Below are positions 36,564-43,729 of a DNA stretch of 64,000 bases, in pieces. Source of the stretch: Prochlorococcus sp. AG-402-K21. Its GTDB lineage: Bacteria > Cyanobacteriota > Cyanobacteriia > PCC-6307 > Cyanobiaceae. Position 1 is the first letter of the stretch. Each line of letters opens with the position of its first letter. Below the pieces are notes generated by a model that worked only from the letters and a program-made list of their open reading frames with translations, was not told where the DNA came from and did no database searches. Made by a program: the position numbers and the translations under genes. The stretch spans positions 55,837 through 119,836 of the forward strand of contig QCII01000008.1 in NCBI GenBank assembly GCA_003216775.1, written 5' to 3'.

Positions 36564-36707
36564 TCAACAAAATTTTGAGAGATTTTTATCACATTCTTTC
36601 TTTCTCTTCTTCCAATAGTTCTCAAGTATTTGATATTTATGCTTACTTCTTAATTGATTTAAAGGTATATTATTTTGATTAATAACTGAAGTATTTTTGT
36701 TTTTCAT
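36564..36707 (-). CDS. 47-residue basic small protein (candidate)
   Basis: The ORF runs from ATG 36707 to TGA 36564, with 9 bases to the next gene. The product is highly basic: SKHKYQILENYWKKRKK, then a CDKNLSKFC end. There is no hydrophobic segment. Supported only by an intact frame and tight spacing to the exported protein. Confidence 0.45.
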   Translation of the reverse strand: MKNKNTSVINQNNIPLNQLRSKHKYQILENYWKKRKKECDKNLSKFC

Positions 36708-36772
36708 GACCCAAACTTTCTTTCTAGAACATGTTTAAGACACTTTATAGATTTTTTGAAGTGAATTTATAC

Positions 36773-36919
36773 TTAATTTTTGTCTTGCTTTTGTTTAGGT
36801 AAGTATTTTTCGGGATTATTTTCAATAAAAGTAAGCGAATATTTGACAATACCCACTATTACTGAAAAAAGAGCAATTGCCAAGATAAAAAAAATGATTT
36901 TTTTATAAATGATTCTCAT
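36773..36919 (-). CDS. 48-residue single-pass membrane protein (candidate)
   Basis: The ORF from ATG 36919 to TAA 36773 encodes a membrane helix (about residues 8-24, IIFFILAIALFSVIVGI) after a short basic head. The tail is NNPEKYLPKQKQ. The positive-inside pattern and helix length look genuine. It is divergent from the Yfr10-like RNA. Confidence 0.5.
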   Translation of the reverse strand: MRIIYKKIIFFILAIALFSVIVGIVKYSLTFIENNPEKYLPKQKQDKN

Positions 36920-37005
36920 GAATTTTTTACGTTTTTGATAACTTTTTTCATTAAAGGGCCAATTGTTCTGACAGATTCAAATAATTAGTAATTTATACTG
37001 TAGCC

Positions 37006-37117
37006 TTTTAAATTACCTACGGAGTAAATTAAGTACATCAGAAACTCCTCACACACTTTTTTCTGATAACTTTAAAAGTACTCGACGGCATTGTTTGAGT
37101 ACTTTTTGAATTTTTTA
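37006..37117 (+). ncRNA. Yfr10-like sRNA carrying the Yfr1 motif in a hairpin loop
   Basis: A -10 box TATACT is at 36994-36999. Downstream, a stem ATCAGAAA / TTTCTGAT (about 37038-37067) displays ACTCCTCACACAC in its loop (37044-37056). That is the same 13 bases that are single-stranded in Yfr1. A second hairpin AAAAGTACTC / GAGTACTTTT (about 37073-37105) then leads to a T-rich tail. From recalled literature, Prochlorococcus has a Yfr10 family that shares the Yfr1 motif but not its structure. The 5' end is estimated from the -10 box. Confidence 0.75.
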
Positions 37118-37187
37118 GCGATGTGACAGTTAAGATAGAGGTCTAATAGGTATTACATATTTTGAATTTTGATGTGATATTAAACTT

Positions 37188-37285
37188 GTGTGTAGGAGGA
37201 ATTGCTTTATTTCAGTGGAAACAAGGAAACACTTGATTTAAATCAATTTTAAAAAGATCTCTCTCAGAGAGGTCTTTTTTTTTTT
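37188..37285 (+). ncRNA. yfr2: Yfr2-family sRNA
   Basis: This ~98-base candidate begins near GTGTGTAGGAGG (37188-37199). Next come tandem GGAAACA motifs (37217-37223 and 37225-37231) and an inverted repeat TTGATTT/AAATCAA. It ends with a terminator stem AGATCTCTCT / AGAGAGGTCT and 12 Ts (37274-37285). The paired GGAAACA motifs and the GTGTG..AGGAG segment, nearly complementary to the Yfr1/Yfr10 motif, are what I recall of Yfr2. It lies about 70 bases after the Yfr10-like RNA on the same strand. The 5' end is inferred. Confidence 0.72.
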
Positions 37286-37422
37286 GTATCATTAGAATTA
37301 TTTAAAATACATATTTAATCCCTTAATATAAAAATAAACATGTTTTTCAAAAATAATGAGAAACATCAATACAAATTATTAATTTGATTCGTTAGATTAT
37401 TGGTTATTCAATTCTTCTGTTA

Positions 37423-37806
37423 ATGAAAATACTTTTTTTAGCAATTCTAATTTGTTCAAGCTTTTTATTCCCTTCTTCATCATTTGCCTCACATGTAGAA
37501 CTGAAACCTTGTGTAGAGATTGCTCATTGTGTACGAGAAGAATGGAAGGTTAACAATATTGAGAAACCTTTTGAAGAGATTAAAACATTTATCGTAAAAA
37601 CTCCAAGAACTGAGATTGTAGAAATTGATGGCGATTATCTTCATGCTGAGGCAACCAGTAAATGGATGAAGTATGTAGACGACTTAGAGGTATCCTTTCT
37701 ACCTGAATCAAACATCTTATCAATAAGATCAGAATCAAGAGTTGGAGAAAGTGATTTGGGAGTTAATCAAAAAAGAGTTGATTTACTAAAATCGAAAATG
37801 TTTTAA
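37423..37806 (+). CDS. DUF1499 family exported protein
   Basis: This 127-residue protein has a signal peptide (about residues 1-22, ending SSFASH). The mature domain matches the DUF1499 pattern: the CVEIAHCVREEW region, PFEEIKTFIVKTPRTEIVEIDGDYLHAEATSKW, and a closing SILSIRSESRVGESDLGVNQKRV-like stretch. DUF1499 proteins are short, often exported and uncharacterised. Two cysteines at 30 and 37 could form a disulfide. ATG start at 37423. Confidence 0.8.
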   Translation: MKILFLAILICSSFLFPSSSFASHVELKPCVEIAHCVREEWKVNNIEKPFEEIKTFIVKTPRTEIVEIDGDYLHAEATSKWMKYVDDLEVSFLPESNILSIRSESRVGESDLGVNQKRVDLLKSKMF

Positions 37807-37889
37807 GATAAAAAGTTAAAAAAAAATATTTGTTTTTATTGTTTTTTGTATAACTTTTCCATTTACATAAAAAATTAGCAGATAAAAAG

Positions 37890-37919
37890 TGATAATTATC
37901 ATCATGCCTTGATGATAAT
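37890..37919. promoter_or_regulatory. Second Fur/Zur-like palindrome upstream of a small membrane protein
   Basis: TGATAATTATCA is a perfect 12-base palindrome at 37890-37901. It overlaps a longer 10-bp inverted repeat ATTATCATCA / TGATGATAAT (37895-37919). The core matches the half-sites of the znuA-znuC box. It lies 48 bases upstream of the ATG at 37949, a sensible operator position. No T-run follows, so a terminator is unlikely. Confidence 0.5.
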
Positions 37920-37948
37920 GGCAAATTTATTAGATTTTCTCTAAAAAG

Positions 37949-38233
37949 ATGATCATAAATTTTATATATTTATTATTATCTAGTTTTGTTTTTTTATGGT
38001 TTTATATAAACATTAAAAAAAATGGACTTAAATGGATAATCAAAGGTCTTTTTCAAATTGGAATATTGGCATTATTTATTGGAGGGTTTTTCAAAATATT
38101 TTTCACCTTACCCCCTAATTTATCTATAAAAATATTATTTCTTGTTATTTATACATGGTGCACTGTTGGAATAAATGTAAATTTCATGATCCCCTTGATT
38201 AGTTTGATTGACCAAAAAATAGTTAAAAAATAA
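37949..38233 (+). CDS. Small membrane protein, possibly metal-regulated
   Basis: This 94-residue protein has three hydrophobic segments (about residues 3-22, 35-53 and 60-83) and basic loops, a typical three-helix membrane topology. The overlapping Fur/Zur-like palindromes upstream suggest metal-dependent control. It has no recognised family. Confidence 0.6.
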   Translation: MIINFIYLLLSSFVFLWFYINIKKNGLKWIIKGLFQIGILALFIGGFFKIFFTLPPNLSIKILFLVIYTWCTVGINVNFMIPLISLIDQKIVKK

Positions 38234-38247
38234 AACTAAAATTTGTC

Positions 38248-38358
38248 TTATTTTTTCCCTTTTGAAAGTCTTTTTCTTGTATACCTAGTCTTTAATGACA
38301 AGTCTGTCATTATATATATTCCAAATATAAGAATAACTATTCCAATAAAGTATTTCAT
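38248..38358 (-). CDS. 36-residue single-pass membrane protein (candidate)
   Basis: The ATG at 38358-38356 opens a 36-residue frame with one hydrophobic helix (FIGIVILIFGIYIM). A very basic tail (TRYTRKRLSKGKK) ends 15 bases from the neighbouring stop. The positive-inside pattern is convincing, but the length makes chance possible. Confidence 0.45.
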   Translation of the reverse strand: MKYFIGIVILIFGIYIMTDLSLKTRYTRKRLSKGKK

Positions 38359-38388
38359 TGTTTTTTATGTAATTACTATGTATGAGAT

Positions 38389-38796
38389 TTAGTCATGATG
38401 CCAACTAATTTTAATATTTATTTCTTGAGATAAATTTCTTGTAACTGGACATTCTTTGGAAGCTTTTTTCAAAAAATCAATAGTTTCATGAGAAGTGCAC
38501 TCTGGTATAAAAATATCTATTATTAGTTCTTTTATCTTCCTCTCGCTATTTTGTGTCATTATTTTTTCAATATTTAAATAAATACCTTTTAATTCAAATC
38601 CTTTCGATTTGGCTTTAATTGCCATAATGGTTAGTAGACAAGTACCTAGAGATGTGGCTAATAAATCAGTTGGGGAAAAACTTTCACCTTTACCACAGTG
38701 ATCTAAAGGTGCATCCGTTCTAATAAGACTTCCAGATTTTAGATGAATAGCCTCACAGTTTAAATTTCCTAAATAAGAACATTTCACTTTAGTCAT
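38389..38796 (-). CDS. OsmC/Ohr-family thiol peroxidase-like protein
   Basis: This 135-residue protein has the OsmC fold with both redox cysteines: LLATSLGTCLLTIMAIKAKSKG (Cys near residue 53) and KECPVTRNLS (Cys near 115). OsmC/Ohr reduce organic hydroperoxides using lipoyl or thiol donors. PLDHCGKGESFSPTDLL at about 30-46 is the family N-terminal segment. OsmC, Ohr and YhfA subgroups cannot be told apart here. Confidence 0.88.
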   Translation of the reverse strand: MTKVKCSYLGNLNCEAIHLKSGSLIRTDAPLDHCGKGESFSPTDLLATSLGTCLLTIMAIKAKSKGFELKGIYLNIEKIMTQNSERKIKELIIDIFIPECTSHETIDFLKKASKECPVTRNLSQEINIKISWHHD

Positions 38797-38926
38797 TTTA
38801 AAAAAATTAAATTAGGAATATTATTAAAAAAAATATTTTGGAACATAACAGGATTATTGATCAAAAACAATTCTTTATTTGCATATTAGTGGAGTATTAG
38901 TGAAATTCATTATTCAAATTTTGAAA

Positions 38927-39166
38927 TCAGTTTTTATATCCATATTCCTTTAAGCAATACTCAATTAATTCAATTGATTTATTAGGAGTTCTTTTATTTT
39001 TATTTTCTAGATCGAAGCATTCATTTAAAACACGTATAGACTCATTTAAGATTATTTCTTTATTTTTTAAATCTTTAACTTCAATTATATAAATTAATTT
39101 TTTAATTCCAATAAGGGAAAATATGATTATTGATATTGTAAGAATTGCTATTTTGACTTTATTCAT
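38927..39166 (-). CDS. Small membrane-anchored protein
   Basis: This 79-residue protein has an N-terminal helix (about residues 5-28, IAILTISIIIFSLIGIKKLIYII). The acidic/basic tail contains NECFDLENKN and IEYCLKEYG with two cysteines. Function unknown. It stands alone between short spacers. Confidence 0.55.
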   Translation of the reverse strand: MNKVKIAILTISIIIFSLIGIKKLIYIIEVKDLKNKEIILNESIRVLNECFDLENKNKRTPNKSIELIEYCLKEYGYKN

Positions 39167-39233
39167 ATAGTTAATTATTTATAATAAATATTTTAATTTA
39201 TTTAATATCTAAAACTTGATATAGCAGATATAA

Positions 39234-39335
39234 CTAAGTAATTACATAAGTAGCTGCTGTTATTGCAATGGCAGTGATTGAAATAAAGATGTATGGAACA
39301 ACCTTTAAAGGAATATATAGATTATTTTTAGACAT
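39234..39335 (-). CDS. 33-residue hydrophobic micro-protein (candidate)
   Basis: The ATG at 39335-39333 opens a 33-residue frame, mostly one membrane helix (VVPYIFISITAIAITAATYVI) with a short polar head. Small thylakoid or plasma membrane proteins of this size are common in Prochlorococcus. No named match. Confidence 0.45.
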   Translation of the reverse strand: MSKNNLYIPLKVVPYIFISITAIAITAATYVIT

Positions 39336-39451
39336 AACTGAAATTTTTAAACTGATTTTTACATTCCTATTAAACTAAATAAGTCTTCAAATATACAAAT
39401 TAATTTTCTTGGCAAAATTCAATCCTTTTTGAGGATTAACAAATACTATAT

Positions 39452-39658
39452 TCATTCAATTTTCATTAAATAAAGTATCTCTAAATCCTGTCTTGAGTCC
39501 GATATTTTTCTTTTTAAGAAGATTAATTCTTCTTGACTCATTTTTGATTCTTTTATCATTAATTCTGCTTGCTCAATAGCATGTTCTATATTTCTAATTT
39601 TAATTTCTCTTATTGAGGGATCATCTTTACATGCTTTTTTAGTATTCGCATCTAACAT
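39452..39658 (-). CDS. Small helical protein, function unknown
   Basis: This 68-residue soluble, charged protein reads as two long helices (REIKIRNIEHAIEQAELMIKE and EELIFLKRKISDSRQDLEIL). It probably forms a helical hairpin or coiled-coil dimer. It has a single Cys at residue 10 and no recognised family. Confidence 0.55.
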   Translation of the reverse strand: MLDANTKKACKDDPSIREIKIRNIEHAIEQAELMIKESKMSQEELIFLKRKISDSRQDLEILYLMKIE

Positions 39659-39753
39659 ATGTAAAAAAAAATCACCTTGAATATAAACTTAATTAAAACT
39701 TCATTATGCTACTACCGCAAATTTAATTAAAATAAATTATTTTATAGTTAAGA

Positions 39754-39802
39754 GCTTTATCCTTAGCAGACCCTCTCTACAATTGATCGAGTGGGTTTTT
39801 TT
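39754..39802 (+). ncRNA. Candidate short sRNA or attenuator ending in a terminator hairpin
   Basis: A -10 box TATAGT (39743-39748) precedes a ~50-base stretch. It ends in ACCC-T-CTC / GAG-T-GGGT (39770-39796) and seven Ts to 39802. No forward-strand gene lies upstream that would need this terminator. Either it is a short independent RNA or it attenuates the following gene, whose TTG start candidate lies inside the hairpin. Confidence 0.4.
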
Positions 39803-40211
39803 ATGGTGTAATATACTCCTAGCATTTACTACTAATTTGGAAGATTCAAAACTTAATCCTGAGGAAAATAATTCAATCGAATCGCCCCCCAATTTGAATG
39901 AAGTCAATAAAGATCCTAATGAGGGGAATCAAAAAGAAGAGAATGTTAAGGCATTTACAGCATTTCTAGAGAAAGCGAGTAATCAAGATTCTTCAAAAGA
40001 AAAAGTAAAACTTGATTCCGAGCAACAAAAACTAAAAATTGACAAATCACTTTTTAAAAGATTTCTTAATAATGGATTTGATGGCATTTCAACTAATCCA
40101 AACTATAAAATGTTGGCATTATTAATAATCCTTTTAATTAATTTGTCACTATTTTTTGTAATTGGTAATATGGGTAAAATATTTTTAAGAAATGCAGGAA
40201 TTATGGGTTAG
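39783..40211 (+). CDS. Protein with acidic low-complexity region and C-terminal membrane anchor
   Basis: This is a ~142-residue frame. The TTG start gives a hydrophobic N-terminus (WVFLWCNILLAF), but it lies within a terminator-like hairpin. A TTG at 39837 (124 residues) avoids this and begins with EDSKLNPEENN. The middle is rich in Glu, Asn and Lys (SIESPPNLNEVNKDPNEGNQKE), probably disordered. A C-terminal helix (MLALLIILLINLSLFFVIG, ending near residue 131) is a convincing anchor. Function unknown; the start is uncertain. Confidence 0.5.
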   Translation: MIEWVFLWCNILLAFTTNLEDSKLNPEENNSIESPPNLNEVNKDPNEGNQKEENVKAFTAFLEKASNQDSSKEKVKLDSEQQKLKIDKSLFKRFLNNGFDGISTNPNYKMLALLIILLINLSLFFVIGNMGKIFLRNAGIMG

Positions 40212-40307
40212 AAATCATTTATTTCTTTTTGGATATTCATCTTTACAATTTTGATTCTTCGAATGAAACTGTGATATTTTCTTGGCAAATTAATATTTAA
40301 ATAAAAT

Positions 40308-40469
40308 TTGGATAATAAAGAGCCAGAAAATCCAGTCGTTTATCTTTCTAATTTAGTCAAGAAATTAGATGTAAAGAACAGAAATGGTTTAGTAGCCTTA
40401 GCAATAGTGAACCTTTTAGTAATTCTTTTATTTAAATTTTATTTGAAAGGATCTGGATTATTATCTTAA
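40308..40469 (+). CDS. 53-residue C-terminally anchored small protein
   Basis: A TTG start at 40308 gives a frame with a soluble head (NPVVYLSNLVKKLDVKN). A hydrophobic helix (LVALAIVNLLVILLFKFYL) lies near the C-terminus. It is close behind the preceding anchored protein and similar in layout. The short length leaves it provisional. Confidence 0.5.
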   Translation: MDNKEPENPVVYLSNLVKKLDVKNRNGLVALAIVNLLVILLFKFYLKGSGLLS

Positions 40470-40529
40470 TTTTCCGGCTGGTAGTATTATTCAGCATTTT
40501 CAAATTGCTTTGCTAATCTAAAAGCCTTC

Positions 40530-41300
40530 TTAATTATTAGATATTGCATTAGAGTTCAATAAAGAAATTGAAGGCCTTATATAAATAAAAATTGACCCAT
40601 ACATATCGTGCATAATTCTCATTTCTTCGTCTAAATATATAATTGAAACCTGGCAATTTGGCGATTCTTTATTCCAAGGTAATTTATTCCATACTTCTTT
40701 AACTGGATACCATCTATCCATAAGTAATTCACTAAATAATGGAATCTTATTAAGTCCATCAACTTTGGAAACTTTTGTCTTTTGTAAGTTCATATCAAGT
40801 AAATTATTTCTTAAAACTAAATCACTTGCTAGGGTTATTACTCTTCCACCAAAAGTAGGTAATAATTTGAACCAACCTAAGACAGGAATTGTTGTGAGCC
40901 CAAATATTGTAGTGTCAAAAGTAGATATAAATTCTTTTTTTTCAAAATCAATCTTTTGAGCAATTCTCCCAATAGTAGATATGCCAAAGGATCCTACTTG
41001 CAATTGATGTAATTTAAAAAAAAGATTACTTTTAAATTTATCATTTAATGCCTTTTCAATAGCAAGGAAGAAAGGAGAACTTCGAAATAATTCAACATTA
41101 GAAAAAATCAATTCCCACTCTCCAGACAATGATTTTTCAGATATTTCGAAACTAAATTTTTTAAGAGCCTCAATCAATTCACTCATTTCATTAGCTTTTT
41201 CCTTATACATAGGAGAAATTAATTTATTTAATCTTTGCCCTCTATCTGTAACAGCAGCAATTTTATATATATTTGACTTTATCTCTCCAATTTCTTTCAT
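40530..41300 (-). CDS. PAP/fibrillin family protein
   Basis: This 256-residue soluble protein matches the plastid lipid-associated protein (fibrillin) pattern. SLSGEWELIFSNVELFRSSP is near residue 57 and the beta-rich middle contains VGSFGISTIGRIAQKIDF. The end, IYLDEEMRIMHDMYGSIFIYIRP, contains the conserved aspartate and the R-x-x-D element. Fibrillins bind lipophilic molecules at thylakoids and in cyanobacteria are linked to photoprotection. A shorter relative is at 43730-44272. Confidence 0.8.
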   Translation of the reverse strand: MKEIGEIKSNIYKIAAVTDRGQRLNKLISPMYKEKANEMSELIEALKKFSFEISEKSLSGEWELIFSNVELFRSSPFFLAIEKALNDKFKSNLFFKLHQLQVGSFGISTIGRIAQKIDFEKKEFISTFDTTIFGLTTIPVLGWFKLLPTFGGRVITLASDLVLRNNLLDMNLQKTKVSKVDGLNKIPLFSELLMDRWYPVKEVWNKLPWNKESPNCQVSIIYLDEEMRIMHDMYGSIFIYIRPSISLLNSNAISNN

Positions 41301-41385
41301 AACTCCAATACATGAAATACTAACTAATCTTAGGAATTTAATTTCAAGTTGATGGCAATTTTAATAATGCTGGTAATAAAATCAA

Positions 41386-41568
41386 TTAATATTCTCCCCA
41401 CCTTTTACCAATATCAAAACCCCATTCAGTGGTTAATTTAATTACTTCATCATGATTTTTGCATTTTGAAAGGGACAACTTTTTACTACGATTATTTTTT
41501 ATTAGCTCAACAATTTGATTAAGTTGCTCTATTTTTTTTAGGAAATTATTTAGATCTTTATTTGACAT
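41386..41568 (-). CDS. Nif11-like small peptide without an obvious core
   Basis: This 60-residue protein begins MSNKDLNNFLKKIEQLNQ and ends TEWGFDIGKRWGEY. The N-terminal helix and GFDI-type ending are the pattern of Nif11-like leader domains, which in other picocyanobacteria precede prochlorosin-type lanthipeptide cores. Here nothing follows the leader-like end, and no LanM or maturase is in the window. It could be a stand-alone leader-like peptide. It starts 5 bases after the stop of a 35-residue membrane ORF. Confidence 0.65.
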   Translation of the reverse strand: MSNKDLNNFLKKIEQLNQIVELIKNNRSKKLSLSKCKNHDEVIKLTTEWGFDIGKRWGEY

Positions 41569-41572
41569 TTAT

Positions 41573-41680
41573 CTAGGAACTAAATTTTTGATCATAAGTG
41601 AATATGTAATAAAGAACCCAGGCAACACCAATAATCAGAATCCCAATCATTATATTTACTGACCAAACTACTTCTATCAT
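41573..41680 (-). CDS. 35-residue membrane micro-protein upstream of the Nif11-like peptide
   Basis: The ATG at 41680-41678 encodes one membrane helix (VNIMIGILIIGVAWVLYYIF) with a short polar tail. It is 4 bases from the Nif11-like gene, on the same strand, so the two look co-transcribed. Composition resembles photosystem or b6f small subunits, but I find no match to PsaI, PsaM, PsbM, PetN or PetL as I remember them. Confidence 0.5.
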   Translation of the reverse strand: MIEVVWSVNIMIGILIIGVAWVLYYIFTYDQKFSS

Positions 41681-41806
41681 GTTAATTTTTTAATACTTTA
41701 AATATACCCAAAATTTAGACTTAATTAATCGTTAATAATTTAAATCTAGAAAAATACATTACTTTTGCAAAATGTATAAAATAGTTTTAATTGATTAAAA
41801 AAAATT

Positions 41807-41986
41807 ATGGGAGAAGCTAAGAGAAGGGAAGAGTTACGCTTGCCACCTAGAGAAAAGATAAAGGAAAAACAAAATTCGAAAATTCAACTTAACAAAATTT
41901 TAAATAAATATCCTTATTTACCTTTCATTTTAGGTTTTTCATTACTAGCAATATTGATTATCGACTTAGTGAATTACTACAAATAA
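41807..41986 (+). CDS. 59-residue C-terminally anchored basic protein
   Basis: ATG at 41807 to TAA at 41986. The head (RREELRLPPREKIKEKQ) is strongly charged. A C-terminal helix (PYLPFILGFSLLAILIIDLVNYY) looks like a tail anchor. There is no family match. It begins after a clean 126-base spacer. Confidence 0.55.
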   Translation: MGEAKRREELRLPPREKIKEKQNSKIQLNKILNKYPYLPFILGFSLLAILIIDLVNYYK

Positions 41987-42071
41987 ATAAATAAAAAGGG
42001 AATATTTTTTTTAGAAGAAAAGATTATTTTCGCAATTGCGAAATTATTTTTCCATAATAAAAATAAAACTT

Positions 42072-42257
42072 ATGAAACCTTTTAACACCTCATTTGCCTT
42101 AATTTTAGGCGCACTAACTTTGTTTTCAATATCTAATGCAAAGGCAGGCGGCTGCATTCCTCATAATGAGAAGAAGGCAGAAATCGAATGCTTGTCTGAT
42201 GATGAAAAATGTATAGATACTAAAGAAAAAGAATTACTATACGAAGTTGAGGCCTAA
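42072..42257 (+). CDS. Small exported Cys-rich protein
   Basis: From the preferred ATG at 42072 the product is 61 residues. It has a signal peptide (about residues 1-21, ending SNAKA) and a mature part with four cysteines (GGCIPHNEKKAEIECLSDDEKC), acidic overall. An upstream non-ATG start at 42036 would bury the signal peptide, so I reject it. The stop overlaps the next start region as TAAATG, suggesting coupled translation. Confidence 0.6.
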   Translation: MKPFNTSFALILGALTLFSISNAKAGGCIPHNEKKAEIECLSDDEKCIDTKEKELLYEVEA

Positions 42258-42560
42258 ATGTTCGATAATCTTGGAACTGCCTTAGTACAGGCATTAGGAT
42301 TCTTTGTTATTTTTGCTTTTTTCGTTTATCAAACTTTATTCGCAGATAAAAAAAACAACAATTCAAAAATAAAACCTAAAAAAACAAAGATTTCAGATAC
42401 TAAAGAAACAATTAAAAAAGAACCTAAGAAAGGTTTATTTAATAGAAAAACTAATACTGTTAAAGAGACCTTGCCAGTTCAAAAAAAGGGATTATTTGGG
42501 AGAAAAAAAGAAGTTATTAATGAAGAGATAAAACCAAAGAAAAAAGGTTGGTTTAAATAG
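42258..42560 (+). CDS. Membrane protein with Lys-rich repeated tail
   Basis: This 100-residue protein has an N-terminal helix (about residues 5-28, GTALVQALGFFVIFAFFVYQTLFA). A very basic, repeat-like tail follows: KKGLFNRKTN, KKGLFGRKKE and a final KKKGWFK. This KKG(L/W)F unit recurs three times. It could bind nucleic acid, lipid headgroups or a protein at the membrane surface. It directly follows the exported Cys-rich gene. Confidence 0.6.
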   Translation: MFDNLGTALVQALGFFVIFAFFVYQTLFADKKNNNSKIKPKKTKISDTKETIKKEPKKGLFNRKTNTVKETLPVQKKGLFGRKKEVINEEIKPKKKGWFK

Positions 42561-42646
42561 GTAAAGGTACTAGAATTCTATTTTGATATTTTTTATACAA
42601 AAACTATTTTTAGTAATCTTATAATTTATGGAATATATTACTAAAA

Positions 42647-42787
42647 ATGAAACATAGAGAAATTACCAAAAAATATAGTGAGTTACTCAACAAGGCTGAA
42701 TTTGCAACTGGTCGTAAGGAAGTTGTAGGGCTTTTAAAAAAAGCTGCCAAATTGAAATCTCAGATCGAAATGAATTATCAGAACTAG
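42647..42787 (+). CDS. 46-residue small helical protein
   Basis: ATG at 42647 to TAG at 42787. The product is helical and charged (HREITKKYSELLNKAEFATGR, then GLLKKAAKLKSQIE). It contains no hydrophobic helix or cysteine. The regular heptad-like pattern suggests a real small protein, but no family is recognised. Confidence 0.55.
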   Translation: MKHREITKKYSELLNKAEFATGRKEVVGLLKKAAKLKSQIEMNYQN

Positions 42788-42866
42788 AAATTAGTATAAT
42801 TCTAAATGTAAAAAATTTTTTTAAATTACTTTTTACATGAGATAATCTGCATAGATTATTTTTCTT

Positions 42867-43046
42867 ATGAATAAAAAAGGTTATACAACTGAAAGCGGTG
42901 GTAGGCAGAATGGTTTTGCAATAGAACCAGAAATTAATCCTATATCAGAAGGCGAATCGAAAAAATCTTTATTTTTATTTATTGGAATATTATTACCTTT
43001 TCTAATAGGCGGTTTTTATTACTTGAGAACTCTAAATATCTTTTGA
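42867..43046 (+). CDS. Ssl1498-like small single-helix protein
   Basis: This 59-residue protein begins with YTTESGGRQNGFAIEPE, close to the head I recall of the Ssl1498 family (light-harvesting-like small proteins). A membrane helix follows (SLFLFIGILLPFLIGGFYYL). Related proteins associate with photosystem II assembly. It has no chlorophyll-binding ExxNGR motif. Identification is from recollection of the N-terminal pattern. Confidence 0.6.
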   Translation: MNKKGYTTESGGRQNGFAIEPEINPISEGESKKSLFLFIGILLPFLIGGFYYLRTLNIF

Positions 43047-43050
43047 TTTT

Positions 43051-43242
43051 CTACAAACCATTTTTAGCAATATATTCTTCGGAACTAACTATATCTTGCA
43101 TTAAGCTATCTGATGAAGGATTAAATCCATTTTGCTCTAAAAATGACCTAACCTTTTCAAATTTTTGCTGAATTTTTTTTGTATATGGTGTTGTCATCAA
43201 ATAATCATCATTTTTTGTTGAATAGTTCATTTGATTAATCAA
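43051..43242 (-). CDS. Small soluble protein, function unknown
   Basis: This 63-residue frame has an ATG at 43242 and a second ATG four codons later that may be the true start. The C-terminal half reads as a helix pair (FEKVRSFLEQNGF, then SLMQDIVSSEEYIAKNG). It converges with the Ssl1498-like gene, 4 bases apart. No family recognised. Confidence 0.5.
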   Translation of the reverse strand: MINQMNYSTKNDDYLMTTPYTKKIQQKFEKVRSFLEQNGFNPSSDSLMQDIVSSEEYIAKNGL

Positions 43243-43366
43243 TTACTTTTACACTCAAATTTTGCAAAATTTCCTATTGGTGGTGAGGTTATAAATATTA
43301 CATAAATAGTTTAATAGTAATAAATACTTATAATATCTTTTTCTTCGGTCACTCTCCTTTAATTTT

Positions 43367-43651
43367 TTAAAGAGTACTTATAGTAACAAGTTCCATTAAA
43401 TCTCTGGACTGTAGGTATTTTTGAAATACTTCAGAATAAAATGCTTTTTTAGCTGCAAATTTTGATTCGAATTCTATTACTAATCCTAGTTGCCCTCCAT
43501 CCCATTCATTTGAGGTTGATTCTTGTATCAAATCTCTTTTTACAACCACTCCTCCCACAGATTTAATCCAAGGCAAAACAGTTCTAATGTATTCCAGAAA
43601 TAAATCAGCATTTGGAATTGAAATTTTCTTAAGCCAATAACTCTTTGTCAT
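43367..43651 (-). CDS. DUF1330-like dimeric ferredoxin-fold protein
   Basis: This 94-residue protein begins with YWLKKISIPNADLFLEYI. It continues GGVVVKRD in the middle and IEFESKFAAKKAFYSEVFQKYLQSR near the end. This alternating beta/alpha order is the ABM-like (DUF1330) fold. Such small dimers include uncharacterised stress proteins and dioxygenase-like enzymes. No catalytic residue is clear. Confidence 0.72.
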   Translation of the reverse strand: MTKSYWLKKISIPNADLFLEYIRTVLPWIKSVGGVVVKRDLIQESTSNEWDGGQLGLVIEFESKFAAKKAFYSEVFQKYLQSRDLMELVTISTL

Positions 43652-43729
43652 CGAATAAACACATTCTGGGTAGAATATAGCATATAGAGGTGAGTATTTA
43701 TCCTTAGCTATTTAATCAGTATTTTTTTA

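Noticed and set aside
38307..38324. Small hairpin AATGACA / TGTCATT within the 36-residue membrane ORF
   Set aside because: Seven-base AT-rich stem inside a coding candidate, with no T-run or known motif.
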